A DNA stretch of 10,702 bases from an uncultured Oscillospiraceae bacterium (GCA_934589665.1 CAKTOJ010000055.1:1-10702), one strand, 5' to 3'. Counted from the first letter of the stretch, positions 1 to 7,533 are shown. The notes: a model not told the origin generated them from the sequence alone. Numbers and translations are program-made.

Positions 1-1254
1 GCCGAGGACGGCATCAAGCCGCAGACCATTGAGTCCATCAACCATGCCAAGGCCGCCGGCATCCCCATCATCGTGGCCATCAACAAGATGGATAAGCCCG
101 ACGCAAATCCCGAGCGCATCAAGGAGCAGCTCACCAAGTACGACATCCTTGCTGAGGACTGGGGCGGCGACACCATTGTCTGCCCGATCTCTGCCAAAAC
201 CGGCATGGGTGTGGATAACCTGCTGGAGATGGTCGCGCTGACCGCCGAGGTCGCCGAGCTCAAGGCCAACCCCAACCGCGCCGCCTCCGGCGCGGTGATC
301 GAGGCGCGGCTTGACAAGGGCCGCGGCCCCATCGCCACCCTCCTTGTCCAGAACGGTACGCTCCATCAGGGCGATATCATCATTGCCGGCACGGCGGTCG
401 GCCGCGTGCGCATGATGACCAACGACAAGGGCCAGAAGCTCACAAGCGCCGGTCCCTCCGTCCCGGTCGAGATCACCGGCCTCGGCGAGGTGCCGAGCGC
501 AGGTGCGAACTTCAATGCCGTCGCCGACGAGCGCCTTGCGCGTGAGCTGGTCGAGCAGCGCAAGGAAGAGGAAAAGGCCAAGGCCAACGCGCCGGTCTCC
601 AAGGTCTCGCTGGAGGATCTGTTCAGCCAGATCCAGGCAGGCGAAATGAAGAACCTCAATATCATTGTCAAAGCGGACGTTCAGGGCAGCGTCGAGGCCG
701 TCAAGGCCTCGCTGGAGAAGATTTCCAACGACGAGGTGCGCGTGCGCGTCATCCATGGCGCGGTCGGCGCGATCAACGAAAGCGACGTCATGCTCGCCTC
801 CACGTCGAACGCCATCATCGTCGGCTTCAATGTCCGTCCCGACGCGGTTGCGCGTGAGAGCGCAGCCCGCAACCATGTCGATATGCGGATGTACCGCGTT
901 ATTTACGACGCCATCAATGAGATCGAGGCGGCCATGAAGGGCATGCTCGCGCCCAAGTTCCGCGAGAATATCATCGGCCACGCCGAGATTCGTCAGACCT
1001 ACAAAGTCTCCAGCGTCGGCACAGTCGCCGGCTGCTATGTCACCGACGGCAAGATTCAGCGCGCCTGCGAGGTGCGCATCGTGCGCGACGGCATCGTCGT
1101 TCACGAGGGTCATCTTGCCTCGCTCCAGCGCTTTAAGGACGCCGTCAAGGAGGTCGCCGCCGGCTACGAGTGCGGCCTGAACTTCGAGAAGTTCAACGAC
1201 ATCAAGGAAGGCGACGTCGTCGAAGCCTACGTGATGGAGCAGATCGAGCAGTAA
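1..1254 (+). CDS. infB: Translation initiation factor IF-2, 3' part (5' end outside window)
   Basis: IF-2 is the GTPase that brings initiator fMet-tRNA to the 30S subunit and promotes 50S joining. The reading frame is open from base 1, so the N-terminal domain and the first GTPase motifs lie upstream; 417 codons are present. Visible in order: the end of the G domain with the G4 motif NKMD (residues 28-31 of the fragment) and G5 SAK (64-66); the domain II beta barrel, beginning around [12 protein letters not shown] (99-110); the linker and IF-2 domain 3, with [10 protein letters not shown] near 224-233; and the C-terminal fMet-tRNA-binding C2 barrel, with [21 protein letters not shown] from 327 and GYECGL containing Cys391. 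The gene ends in TAA. It heads the rest of the operon, and rbfA follows after 69 bases that contain a strong hairpin. The family assignment is secure. The internal ORF start at GTG 73 is not a real start. Confidence 0.97.
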   Translation, partial: AEDGIKPQTIESINHAKAAGIPIIVAINKMDKPDANPERIKEQLTKYDILAEDWGGDTIVCPISAKTGMGVDNLLEMVALTAEVAELKANPNRAASGAVIEARLDKGRGPIATLLVQNGTLHQGDIIIAGTAVGRVRMMTNDKGQKLTSAGPSVPVEITGLGEVPSAGANFNAVADERLARELVEQRKEEEKAKANAPVSKVSLEDLFSQIQAGEMKNLNIIVKADVQGSVEAVKASLEKISNDEVRVRVIHGAVGAINESDVMLASTSNAIIVGFNVRPDAVARESAARNHVDMRMYRVIYDAINEIEAAMKGMLAPKFRENIIGHAEIRQTYKVSSVGTVAGCYVTDGKIQRACEVRIVRDGIVVHEGHLASLQRFKDAVKEVAAGYECGLNFEKFNDIKEGDVVEAYVMEQIEQ

Positions 1255-1272
1255 AGTAAACATCGCCTTTCA

Positions 1273-1306
1273 GGTGAGGGCGGGCGGTCGCCCGTCCTCA
1301 CCTTTT
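1273..1306 (+). terminator. Hairpin plus short T-run between infB and rbfA (terminator or attenuator)
   Basis: The arms GGTGAGGGCGGGC (1273-1285) and GCCCGTCCTCACC (1290-1302) form a 13-bp stem with one G-T pair around a GGTC loop, followed directly by TTTT (1303-1306). This looks like an intrinsic terminator, but the T-run is short. The AGGAGG of rbfA starts only 5 bases later, so it may be a leaky terminator or attenuator that lowers rbfA expression relative to infB, or an mRNA-processing or stability element. I see no separate promoter for rbfA in the 69-base gap, so some readthrough is expected. Confidence 0.6.
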
Positions 1307-1323
1307 CCAAAGGAGGAAATTTT

Positions 1324-1719
1324 ATGGCAAGTAACCGAATCGGGCGCATCAATGAGGAGATCCAGCGCGAACTGAGCTCTCTCTTCCGCACGCTCAAGGA
1401 CCCGCGCGTGCAGGGCGGCATGGTGACCATCACGCACGTCGACACCACCACCGACCTGCGTTATTGCCGCGTGTTCGTCAGCGTTCTGGACAAAACGCAG
1501 GAAAAGGATGTCATCAAGGGCTTAAAGTCCGCCGCGGGCTATCTGCGCCGCGAGCTCGGTGCGTCGATGAGCCTGCGCTACACGCCGGAGCTGCAATTCA
1601 CCGCGGACGATTCCATCGAGTACGGCGCGCACATTCTTGAGATGCTGCGCGATCCCACAAAGGTCAAGCCCGCAAACCCCGCAAACGAACATATTGTACT
1701 GGACGGTGAGGACGAATGA
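1324..1719 (+). CDS. rbfA: 30S ribosome-binding factor A
   Basis: RbfA binds the 30S subunit near the 5' end of 16S rRNA and assists its late maturation and cold adaptation. The 131-residue product has the usual family length. It shows the typical N-terminal helix (NRIGRINEEIQRELSSLF, residues 4-21), then the KH type II fold: a strand with VTITHVDTTTDLRYCRVFVSV, the kinked helix containing LKSAAGYLRRELG, and the closing SLRYTPELQFTADDSIEYGAHI segment. The start is ATG 1324, chosen because AGGAGG at 1311-1316 lies 7 bases upstream. The TGA stop overlaps the nrnA start as ATGA (1716-1719), so the two are probably translationally coupled. infB-rbfA adjacency is widely conserved in bacteria and supports the call. 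Confidence 0.95.
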   Translation: MASNRIGRINEEIQRELSSLFRTLKDPRVQGGMVTITHVDTTTDLRYCRVFVSVLDKTQEKDVIKGLKSAAGYLRRELGASMSLRYTPELQFTADDSIEYGAHILEMLRDPTKVKPANPANEHIVLDGEDE

Positions 1720-2675
1720 CAGTCAAAGAGGTTGCCGCCTATCTGTGCGCGCATGACAATTACCTGATCCTCACCCACCGCCGTCCTGACGGCGACACGC
1801 TCGGCTGCGCCGCAGCGCTGTGCGCCATGCTGCGCCAGATGGGCAAAACGGCGGCACTGCTGCCGAATGCCGAGGTCACAAGCCTCTACGCCGATTATGT
1901 CGCGCCTTACTGGGCAGCAGAGAATTACCATTACGATACTGTCATCTCCGTCGATCTCGCGGCGCTGGGACTGTTCCCCGACAATGCCGCCGTGTTCAAA
2001 GATCGTATCGATCTGGCCATTGACCACCACCCGAGCTATGAGGGCTTCGGGAAGGAAAGCTGCGTGCATCCCGAATGCGCCGCCTGCGGCGAGATCCTCT
2101 GCGCGCTGGCGGTCGAGCTTGGGCAGCTCACGCCCGCCGTTGCACTGCCTCTGTACGTCGCGGTCAGCACGGATACTGGCTGCTTTGTCTATTCCAACGT
2201 CACGTCGAACACGCATCGGGCTGCTGCGGCGCTGATGGACACAGGTATCAATTACCGCGCGGTAAACAAGCGCCACTTTCGCACCAAGACGAAAAAGCGT
2301 CTGGCGCTGGAGGCCGAGCTGCTGCGCACGATGGAATTTTATGACGAGGGTCGTGTGGTCGTCGTCGCACTGCCGCTGCGCCTTGTGGAAAAGCTCCAGC
2401 TCACTGAGGCGGACATGGATGACGTTTCCTCGCTCGGCGGCCTGGTAGAGGGCACGGACTGCTCCATCACCATGAAGGAGACAAAGGACGGCGCATGGAA
2501 GATCAGCCTGCGCACCGGCGCGCGCGTCAATGCGACAAAGGCCTGTGCAGCCCTCGGCGGCGGCGGCCACCGTGCGGCCTCCGGCTGTGTGATCGAGCAC
2601 GCAGACTATGAGACGGCGCGTGCAATGATTCTTCATGCCGTCGAACAGGCGGCCGCGGAGGAAAAACCACTATGA
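1716..2675 (+). CDS. nrnA: DHH/DHHA1 phosphoesterase, bifunctional oligoribonuclease/pAp phosphatase
   Basis: NrnA-type enzymes degrade 2-5 nt RNA (nanoRNA) to mononucleotides and dephosphorylate 3'-phosphoadenosine 5'-phosphate, using Mn ions. The 319-residue protein has all DHH motifs: I, HRRPDGDTLG (21-30, metal ligands H21, D25, D27); II, SVD with D80; III, DHH (103-105); IV, STDTGCF with D153. The C-terminal DHHA1 substrate domain carries GGGGHRAASG (281-290). The length fits NrnA (about 310-320 residues) rather than RecJ. The ATG at 1716 overlaps the rbfA stop, and the TGA at 2673-2675 overlaps the next ATG in the same ATGA arrangement, indicating a tightly coupled operon. Position directly after rbfA is typical of Firmicutes nrnA. 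The family call is secure; the balance between the two activities cannot be read from sequence. Confidence 0.92.
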   Translation: MTVKEVAAYLCAHDNYLILTHRRPDGDTLGCAAALCAMLRQMGKTAALLPNAEVTSLYADYVAPYWAAENYHYDTVISVDLAALGLFPDNAAVFKDRIDLAIDHHPSYEGFGKESCVHPECAACGEILCALAVELGQLTPAVALPLYVAVSTDTGCFVYSNVTSNTHRAAAALMDTGINYRAVNKRHFRTKTKKRLALEAELLRTMEFYDEGRVVVVALPLRLVEKLQLTEADMDDVSSLGGLVEGTDCSITMKETKDGAWKISLRTGARVNATKACAALGGGGHRAASGCVIEHADYETARAMILHAVEQAAAEEKPL

Positions 2676-3208
2676 GCATTACATTCCGCAAGGCGGAGCG
2701 CGCCGACCTTGACGCGGTCTGCCGCATTTATGATAACATCCACACCGCCGAGGAACAGGGGCAGGCTGTGATCGGCTGGAAGCGCGGCATTTATCCCGTG
2801 CGCGCAACGGCGGAGGCTGCGCTTGCGCGCGGCGACCTCTTTGTGGAGGATCTGGACGGCACAGTAGTTGGCACGGGCATCCTCAACCAGCTTCAGGTGG
2901 ATGTATATGCCGGTGCGCCGTGGAGCTATGACGTGCCGGACAGCGAGGTCATGGTTCTGCATACTCTGGTCATCGACCCACAGGCGGGAGTACCCGGTCT
3001 CGGCCGCGCATTCGCAGCCTACTATGAGGAATATGCACTGACTCGCGGCTGCCGCTGTCTGCGCATCGACACGAACGAGCACAATGCGCGTGCCCGCGCG
3101 TTTTACCGCAGGCTGGGCTACCGTGAGATCGGCATTGTCCCCTGTACGTTCAACGGTCTTGAGGCAGTCCGTCTTGTCCTGTTGGAAAAGACGCTGCCCG
3201 ACGCTTAG
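2672..3208 (+). CDS. GNAT family N-acetyltransferase
   Basis: A 178-residue single-domain protein with the GNAT fold, expected to transfer acetyl from acetyl-CoA to an unidentified amine. The N-terminal strand and helix are typical (SITFRKAERADLDAVCRIY, 2-20). Motif A is at about 95-114 (VLHTLVIDPQAGVPGLGRAF) and motif B at 135-150 (NEHNARARAFYRRLGY). The G-x-G of motif A is present (G109, G111), but the usual Arg/Gln three residues before it is a Gly (106), so pyrophosphate binding may differ slightly. The ATG overlaps the nrnA stop (ATGA, 2672-2675), so translation is probably coupled. truB follows 19 bases after its stop. It does not look like RimI, RimJ or another named ribosomal-protein acetyltransferase that I can identify, so the substrate remains open. 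Confidence 0.9.
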   Translation: MSITFRKAERADLDAVCRIYDNIHTAEEQGQAVIGWKRGIYPVRATAEAALARGDLFVEDLDGTVVGTGILNQLQVDVYAGAPWSYDVPDSEVMVLHTLVIDPQAGVPGLGRAFAAYYEEYALTRGCRCLRIDTNEHNARARAFYRRLGYREIGIVPCTFNGLEAVRLVLLEKTLPDA

Positions 3209-3211
3209 CGC

Positions 3212-3218
3212 AAAGGAG
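3212..3218 (+). promoter_or_regulatory. Ribosome binding site of truB
   Basis: AAAGGAG lies 9 bases before ATG 3228. It decides the truB start against the 48-codon longer open frame from 3084, which would run inside the acetyltransferase gene in another frame. Confidence 0.85.
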
Positions 3219-3227
3219 TGTTTTTCT

Positions 3228-4088
3228 ATGCCGGACGGCATCCTTATCATCGATAAACCCCAAGGCTGGACGAGCATGGACGTATGCGCCAAGCTGCGCG
3301 GCATTTTTCATGAAAAACGCATCGGCCACGCCGGTACGCTCGATCCCATGGCGACCGGCGTGCTGCCGGTGTTCATCGGGCGTGCAACCAAGGCTGTTCA
3401 GTTCGCCGAAAACGGTCGGAAGGAATATCATGCCGTTTTAAAGCTCGGCACTGTGACAGACACACAGGATACGACCGGCACTGTGCTGGAAACGCATCCG
3501 GTCACGGTCGAACTGGATGCACTGCGCACAATACTGCCGCGTTTTACCGGCACGATCTCACAGCTTCCGCCGATGTATTCCGCGCTCAAGGTCAACGGGC
3601 AAAAGCTCTATGACCTTGCCCGGCAGGGCAAGACGGTCGAGCGCAAGCCGCGCGAGATCACCATTTATGAGCTTGAGCTGCTCGCCCAAATCGCACCGGG
3701 CGAATTTTCGCTGCGCGTCGTCTGTTCCAAGGGAACCTATATCCGCACGCTCTGCCACGATATCGGGCAGGTGCTCGGCTGCGGCGGCTGCACGGCGGCG
3801 CTCCGCCGTACGATGACGGCCGGCTTTACGATCAGCGAATCCGTCACGCTGGAGCAGGCACAGGAGCAGGGCGAGGCTCTGCTTCTTCCGCTGGACGAAT
3901 ATTTCCGCGCCTACCCGCGATTTGCCATACAGAACGAAACACAGGAAAAGCGCGCCTACAACGGCAATTCCTTTTTTGCACGAAATATCGCCGACGGTGA
4001 CTACCGCGTCTATGACCGCGCGGGGAATTTTCTCTCGCTCTCACACGCTGATGGCGGAGAGCTGCGCGCGATCAAAAATTTCTTTTAA
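3228..4088 (+). CDS. truB: tRNA pseudouridine(55) synthase TruB
   Basis: TruB isomerises U55 to pseudouridine in the T-arm of tRNAs and also acts as a tRNA-folding chaperone. The product is 286 residues. It opens with the classic GILIIDKPQGWTSMDV (4-19), followed by IGHAGTLDPMATGVL (32-46) with the catalytic Asp39. Further family motifs are YSALKVNGQKLYDLARQG from Y117 and CSKGTYIRTLCHDIG from C166. The C-terminal stretch after about residue 230 is a short PUA-like tail (RAYNGNSFFARNIADGDYRVYD). The start is fixed by the AAAGGAG upstream and by the conserved N-terminus. ribF follows after 12 bases, the usual truB-ribF pair of Firmicutes. Nothing is missing from the catalytic domain. Confidence 0.96.
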   Translation: MPDGILIIDKPQGWTSMDVCAKLRGIFHEKRIGHAGTLDPMATGVLPVFIGRATKAVQFAENGRKEYHAVLKLGTVTDTQDTTGTVLETHPVTVELDALRTILPRFTGTISQLPPMYSALKVNGQKLYDLARQGKTVERKPREITIYELELLAQIAPGEFSLRVVCSKGTYIRTLCHDIGQVLGCGGCTAALRRTMTAGFTISESVTLEQAQEQGEALLLPLDEYFRAYPRFAIQNETQEKRAYNGNSFFARNIADGDYRVYDRAGNFLSLSHADGGELRAIKNFF

Positions 4089-4100
4089 GGACACAAAATC

Positions 4101-5018
4101 ATGAGTGAAGCAACTGTTATCGCCCTTGGCTTTTTTGACGGGGTGCATCTCGGACATGGCGCGCTGCTGAAAAAAACCGCCGAACGCGCCCGCGAGCTTG
4201 GTACCGCACCTGCGGCGTTCACCTTCGACCGCTCGCCCAAGGAATTTGTCACCGGTGTTCCCGTGCCGCTGCTGACCACGGCACAGGAACGCGCTGAGCT
4301 GATGCGCCGCATCTACGGCGTCGGCACGGTATTTGTCGAGCCGTTTGACCGCACGATGATGACAATGCCGTGGGAGGATTTCATCACCGAGCTTCTGGTC
4401 AAAAAATATCACGCCGTGCACCTTGTCGCGGGGCATGATTTCCGATTTGGCCACAAAAACGAGGGCAGCCCGGAGCGGCTGCGCGAAAAATGCCGCGCAC
4501 TCGGTCTCGGCTGCGACATCATCCCCAAGGTTGAGCGCGAGGGTGTAACAGTCAGCTCGACCTATATCCGCTCACTCATCGAATCTGGCGACGTCCGCCG
4601 CGCGGCAGAATTTCTGGGGCACCCGCATCTCATGTGCGGCGTTGTACAGCATGGACAGGGCATCGGCGGAAAAAGCCTTTTCCCGACGGCAAACCTCATC
4701 CCGGAGCCCCACATCATCGTGCCCAAGCGCGGCGTGTATGCCACACAGGTCCTTCTGCCCGACGGCACGGTATGCGCCGGCGTAACAAATGTCGGCGTCC
4801 GCCCGACGGTCAGCACAGAAAACTCCGTCACGGTGGAAACCTATCTTGTGGGCTATACGGGAAACCTTTACGGTCAGACCATCACGCTCGCATTTTACGA
4901 CTATCTGCGCCCTGAGCGCCGATTCCCCTCGACGCAGGCTCTGCACGATCAGATCGAGCAGAACGCCCGCGAAGCCGCGTCGCTTGCACGGACGGCAGGC
5001 AATCTTTTTCATCCGTAA
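4101..5018 (+). CDS. ribF: Bifunctional riboflavin kinase/FAD synthetase
   Basis: RibF phosphorylates riboflavin to FMN and adenylylates FMN to FAD. The 305-residue protein has the family length and both domains. The N-terminal nucleotidyltransferase shows GFFDGVHLGH (10-19), GHDFRFG (111-117) and SSTYIR (152-157). The C-terminal flavokinase shows GKSLFPTANL (190-199, PTAN 195-198), RGVYAT (210-214), GVTNVGVRPTV (227-237) and VETYL with the probable catalytic Glu246. The start ATG is preceded by AAGGA (4087-4091) overlapping the truB stop. The gene ends in TAA, and a strong terminator follows at once, so it closes the operon. I found no FMN riboswitch in the 12-base gap before it. One residue difference from common family members is the tail of the VETYLVGYTG segment, which looks tolerable. 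Confidence 0.96.
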   Translation: MSEATVIALGFFDGVHLGHGALLKKTAERARELGTAPAAFTFDRSPKEFVTGVPVPLLTTAQERAELMRRIYGVGTVFVEPFDRTMMTMPWEDFITELLVKKYHAVHLVAGHDFRFGHKNEGSPERLREKCRALGLGCDIIPKVEREGVTVSSTYIRSLIESGDVRRAAEFLGHPHLMCGVVQHGQGIGGKSLFPTANLIPEPHIIVPKRGVYATQVLLPDGTVCAGVTNVGVRPTVSTENSVTVETYLVGYTGNLYGQTITLAFYDYLRPERRFPSTQALHDQIEQNAREAASLARTAGNLFHP

Positions 5019-5022
5019 CCTG

Positions 5023-5052
5023 AAAAGAACGGCTTTGAGCCGTTCTTTTTTT
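5023..5052 (+). terminator. Rho-independent terminator after ribF
   Basis: The arms AAAAGAACGGCT (5023-5034) and AGCCGTTCTTTT (5038-5049) form a 12-bp stem around a TTG loop, and the T-run continues to 5052. The A-tract on the 5' side means it may also work on the opposite strand. It separates the infB-ribF operon from spoIIE. Confidence 0.94.
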
Positions 5053-5093
5053 CATCTCTCCTTTTCCCGACGCGCTTTTTACCCCTCTCCCGC

Positions 5094-5099
5094 TACAAT
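5094..5099 (+). promoter_or_regulatory. Candidate -10 element (TACAAT) for spoIIE
   Basis: TACAAT differs from the sigma-A -10 consensus by one base and sits between the ribF terminator and the spoIIE GTG. I cannot find a good -35 at 16-18 bases. That would fit an activator-dependent promoter such as the Spo0A-activated spoIIE promoter of Bacillus subtilis, but I also see no clear Spo0A box in 5053-5093. If it is real, transcription starts near 5106, which rules out the ATG at 5098 as the start codon. Confidence 0.35.
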
Positions 5100-5114
5100 G
5101 GGGAAAAACCATAT

Positions 5115-5123
5115 GGGAGGTGG
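5115..5123 (+). promoter_or_regulatory. Ribosome binding site deciding the spoIIE GTG start
   Basis: GGGAGGTGG is a strong Shine-Dalgarno sequence with the right spacing to GTG 5131 (10 bases from GGAGG). It overlaps the in-frame ATG at 5113 and lies downstream of the ATG at 5098, so neither of those can use it. Confidence 0.8.
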
Positions 5124-5130
5124 ACAAGCT

Positions 5131-7182
5131 GTGAAGTACGGAGAGCTTGCCATAAATCGGGAAAAACTGGAGCGCCTCATCCCCTGCACCATCTGCTTTC
5201 TGCTTACGGCAGTGCTCTTCGGTGCGCAGCTTTTCGGCGGCTACGCCCCCTTCGCCCTTGGGCTGATCGCGGCGGCGGGCTCCGGCCGGCGGGGACTCTC
5301 CGCCCTGCTCGGCGGCGTGCTCGGCGCCCTGGCCTTCATGAGCTTTTCCCACGCGCTACGCGCACTGGCCGTTGCCGTGCTGCTCTACACCGGCAGCAAC
5401 GCTTTCTGCGAAACGAAATGGTACCGCTCCCGCTTTTTTCTGCCGGTACTGACCGCCTCCATGTATCTTGCCGTGGAATTCGTCTATCTTCTCCAGTCCG
5501 GAAGCGAGGATGCCGCACTCTGCGCGCTGAGTATCGCGCTTGCCACGCTCTCCGCCGTCTGCTTCCGTGCAGCGCTGCCCGGCACAGAGATCGGTGAGGA
5601 GCGCCGTCAGGCGGCGCTTTTGATGCTGACAGCGGGCGTGCTGATGGCCGCATCCTCACTTCAATTCGACAACGGCCTCGCGCCCGGACGCATCCCCGCT
5701 ATGCTGCTCGTCATGCTGCTTGCCTACGATCGCAGCGCAGCGTCCGCACTGAGTGCCGCACTTGGCATCGGGCTTGCCATGGACCTGAGCTCCCAGCCCG
5801 GACAGTTTCTGCACACCGCCGTTTACAGCTTCTGCGCCCTTGCCATGGGGCCGGAACGGCGGGGACGCCGCGTGGGCGCGGCACTGCTCTGGTGCGCGCC
5901 GCTCGTTCTGCTCACGCTGCCGCTGCCGGCTGAGAAAGGATTGATCCTGCTCTACGAGGGGCTGAGCGCCGCGCTGATCTTTCTGCTGCTGCCAAACCGC
6001 GTATTCGGCGGTAAGCGGCTTGCCGTCCGGACAGAAAGCACCGCAGAAACGGACGAGACCGAGCGCTCCGCCGTCCGGCAACGGCTCGACGAAACGGCGC
6101 TCGCTCTGCGCGAGCTTTACGACAGTCTCGTCCGCACGCCCAAGCCTGCAGAGGAAAACCCCGCCATGATTTTTGACCGCGCGGCCGAGCGCGTATGCCG
6201 CGGCTGCTCACTGCGTACAGTCTGCTGGGAAAAGGACTACTCCAAAACCTACAACGCACTCAACGACGCCACCGCCGCTCTGCTCGCGCAGGGACGTGGA
6301 AAGGGCGCGGATTTTCCCGCCTATTTTTCCGACCGCTGCATTCGTTTTCCCAGCTTTCTCGCCGCGGTCAACGCGGAGCTGAGCGCTTTCCTGCTCCGGC
6401 GGCAGTACCGGGGTCAGCTGTCCGACACCCGCGCGCAGGCCGTCGGACAGTACGCCCAGCTCTCCGAGCTTCTGAGCGAGACTGCCGGGACCCTCCGCGC
6501 CCGTCCCGCCTCAGCCGGCGCGCTTTTGACCTACCGCATCGGCATGGCACTGCGTCCCAAGGAGGGCGAGAGTGTCAGCGGCGACAGCATGACGCACTTT
6601 GAGACCAGCGACGCACGGCTCTGCCTCCTGCTCTCCGACGGCATGGGAAGCGGTGTGGAGGCCCGCCGCGAGTCGGCGATGGCCGTCCGTCTGCTTGAAC
6701 GCTTTCTGCGGGCCGGCGTAGAAGCCCCCGGCGCACTCAAAACGCTCAACAGCGCCCTGTCGCTGCGCGCTGAGGTATCGGAAAGCTTTACGACCATCGA
6801 CCTTCTGCTGCTCTCGCTCCACAGCGGCATGGCTGAGATCTACAAATATGGTGCGGCTCCCTCTTATGTCAAGCGCGGCGGACGCGTGCGCCGCATCACC
6901 TGCTCATGCCTGCCAGCGGGCCTGCAGTCGCCCGACACCCGCCCTGAGACCACACGTCTGCATCTGGAAGCCGGAACCTTCTTCGTTATGCTCACCGACG
7001 GCATAGCCGACATCAATGACGATGACTGGCTTCAGTCTCTGCTCGCCGGCTGGCGCGGCGACGATCCGCAGTCTCTCGTCTCGGCCATCCTCGCTGCGGG
7101 CAGGGAGCACCGCGGCCTCTCCGACGACGGCGGTGTGCTGGCGCTCTATATCGACGAAAACAGCGCCGCAGACGAGGTATAA
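5131..7182 (+). CDS. spoIIE: Stage II sporulation protein E, membrane PP2C-type serine phosphatase
   Basis: SpoIIE dephosphorylates the anti-anti-sigma factor SpoIIAA to release sigma-F in the forespore, and links this to the polar septum. From the GTG start the protein has 683 residues. Residues about 16-290 form roughly ten or more hydrophobic membrane segments. A soluble linker follows, with a cysteine motif (C356, C359, C365, then W366: CRGCSLRTVCW) that I associate with SpoIIE proteins. The C-terminal PP2C domain shows SGDS with D485, SDGMGSG (502-508, D503), TTIDLLLLSL, and TDGI with D623. The final motif is DDGG (665-668), where Bacillus subtilis SpoIIE has DDMT; the aspartates are kept. 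It is shorter than the 827-residue B. subtilis protein. The open frame extends upstream to 4789 through ribF and the terminator, but that part is not coding. A small gene follows after 61 bases with no terminator between. Confidence 0.93.
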   Translation: MKYGELAINREKLERLIPCTICFLLTAVLFGAQLFGGYAPFALGLIAAAGSGRRGLSALLGGVLGALAFMSFSHALRALAVAVLLYTGSNAFCETKWYRSRFFLPVLTASMYLAVEFVYLLQSGSEDAALCALSIALATLSAVCFRAALPGTEIGEERRQAALLMLTAGVLMAASSLQFDNGLAPGRIPAMLLVMLLAYDRSAASALSAALGIGLAMDLSSQPGQFLHTAVYSFCALAMGPERRGRRVGAALLWCAPLVLLTLPLPAEKGLILLYEGLSAALIFLLLPNRVFGGKRLAVRTESTAETDETERSAVRQRLDETALALRELYDSLVRTPKPAEENPAMIFDRAAERVCRGCSLRTVCWEKDYSKTYNALNDATAALLAQGRGKGADFPAYFSDRCIRFPSFLAAVNAELSAFLLRRQYRGQLSDTRAQAVGQYAQLSELLSETAGTLRARPASAGALLTYRIGMALRPKEGESVSGDSMTHFETSDARLCLLLSDGMGSGVEARRESAMAVRLLERFLRAGVEAPGALKTLNSALSLRAEVSESFTTIDLLLLSLHSGMAEIYKYGAAPSYVKRGGRVRRITCSCLPAGLQSPDTRPETTRLHLEAGTFFVMLTDGIADINDDDWLQSLLAGWRGDDPQSLVSAILAAGREHRGLSDDGGVLALYIDENSAADEV

Positions 7183-7243
7183 GCCGCGCAGAGCAGGGGC
7201 ATACTTCCATTGTCAAAATTTTACCTGCAAGGAGTGATGCGCC

Positions 7244-7516
7244 ATGGTCAGGGGAACGTCCCGCCGCGTGATCGTCGTCGAATCACCGGACCCCAACTTA
7301 TTTGAACAGGCAATTTTCATCGTACGCAATGACGCGCTCGGCAAGGACGGCGTCACCGCACAGCAGCTCGTTGACGAAGCCTGCCGCGTCGCCCGCAGCT
7401 ACACCCGCACCCACAGCACGCGCCACTCTCTCCTCCCCGGCGCGCCTGCTTTGTACTGCGGCGCGGGCGGCGCGCTGGCTATCGGGCTCATCTGGCTTCT
7501 GACTGCTTTGCTCTGA
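7244..7516 (+). CDS. Small conserved-looking protein with C-terminal membrane segment, function unknown
   Basis: A 90-residue product. ATG 7244 has AAGGAG (7229-7234) 9 bases upstream, a good ribosome binding site that supports a real gene. The first half is soluble and basic, with the segment RRVIVVESPDPNLFEQAIFI (7-26) followed by VRND. Then comes a predicted helix (GVTAQQLVDEACRVARSYTR, 36-55). A Leu/Ala/Gly-rich stretch at about 69-90 (ALYCGAGGALAIGLIWLLTALL) looks like one membrane helix at the extreme C-terminus, so the soluble part would face the cytoplasm as in tail-anchored proteins. I recall similar unnamed proteins beside spoIIE in Oscillospiraceae, but cannot verify that here. It lies 61 bases after spoIIE and is probably co-transcribed, hinting at a sporulation link; that is inference only. 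No enzyme motif is visible. Confidence 0.8.
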   Translation: MVRGTSRRVIVVESPDPNLFEQAIFIVRNDALGKDGVTAQQLVDEACRVARSYTRTHSTRHSLLPGAPALYCGAGGALAIGLIWLLTALL

Positions 7517-7533
7517 AAAGCAAATTCATAAAA

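Noticed and set aside
1578..2636. Antisense open frame of 352 codons opposite nrnA
   Set aside because: It mirrors the codon structure of a high-GC gene on the other strand, has no recognisable motif, and lies over a complete NrnA with all catalytic residues.
4089..4100. Possible FMN riboswitch before ribF
   Set aside because: Only 12 bases separate truB and ribF, far too short for an aptamer, and ribF is inside an operon.
5062..5074. Spo0A box upstream of spoIIE (reverse strand of TTTTCCCGACG)
   Set aside because: Only about four of seven core positions match TGTCGAA, which is no better than chance.
4789..5130. Long upstream extension of the spoIIE frame through ribF and its terminator
   Set aside because: It would translate across a strong terminator hairpin and inside ribF; the Shine-Dalgarno at 5115-5123 fixes the GTG at 5131.
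7504..7522. Stem TGCTTT/AAAGCA around the stop of the small gene as a terminator
   Set aside because: Only 6 bp, AT-rich, overlaps the stop codon and is not followed by a T-run.
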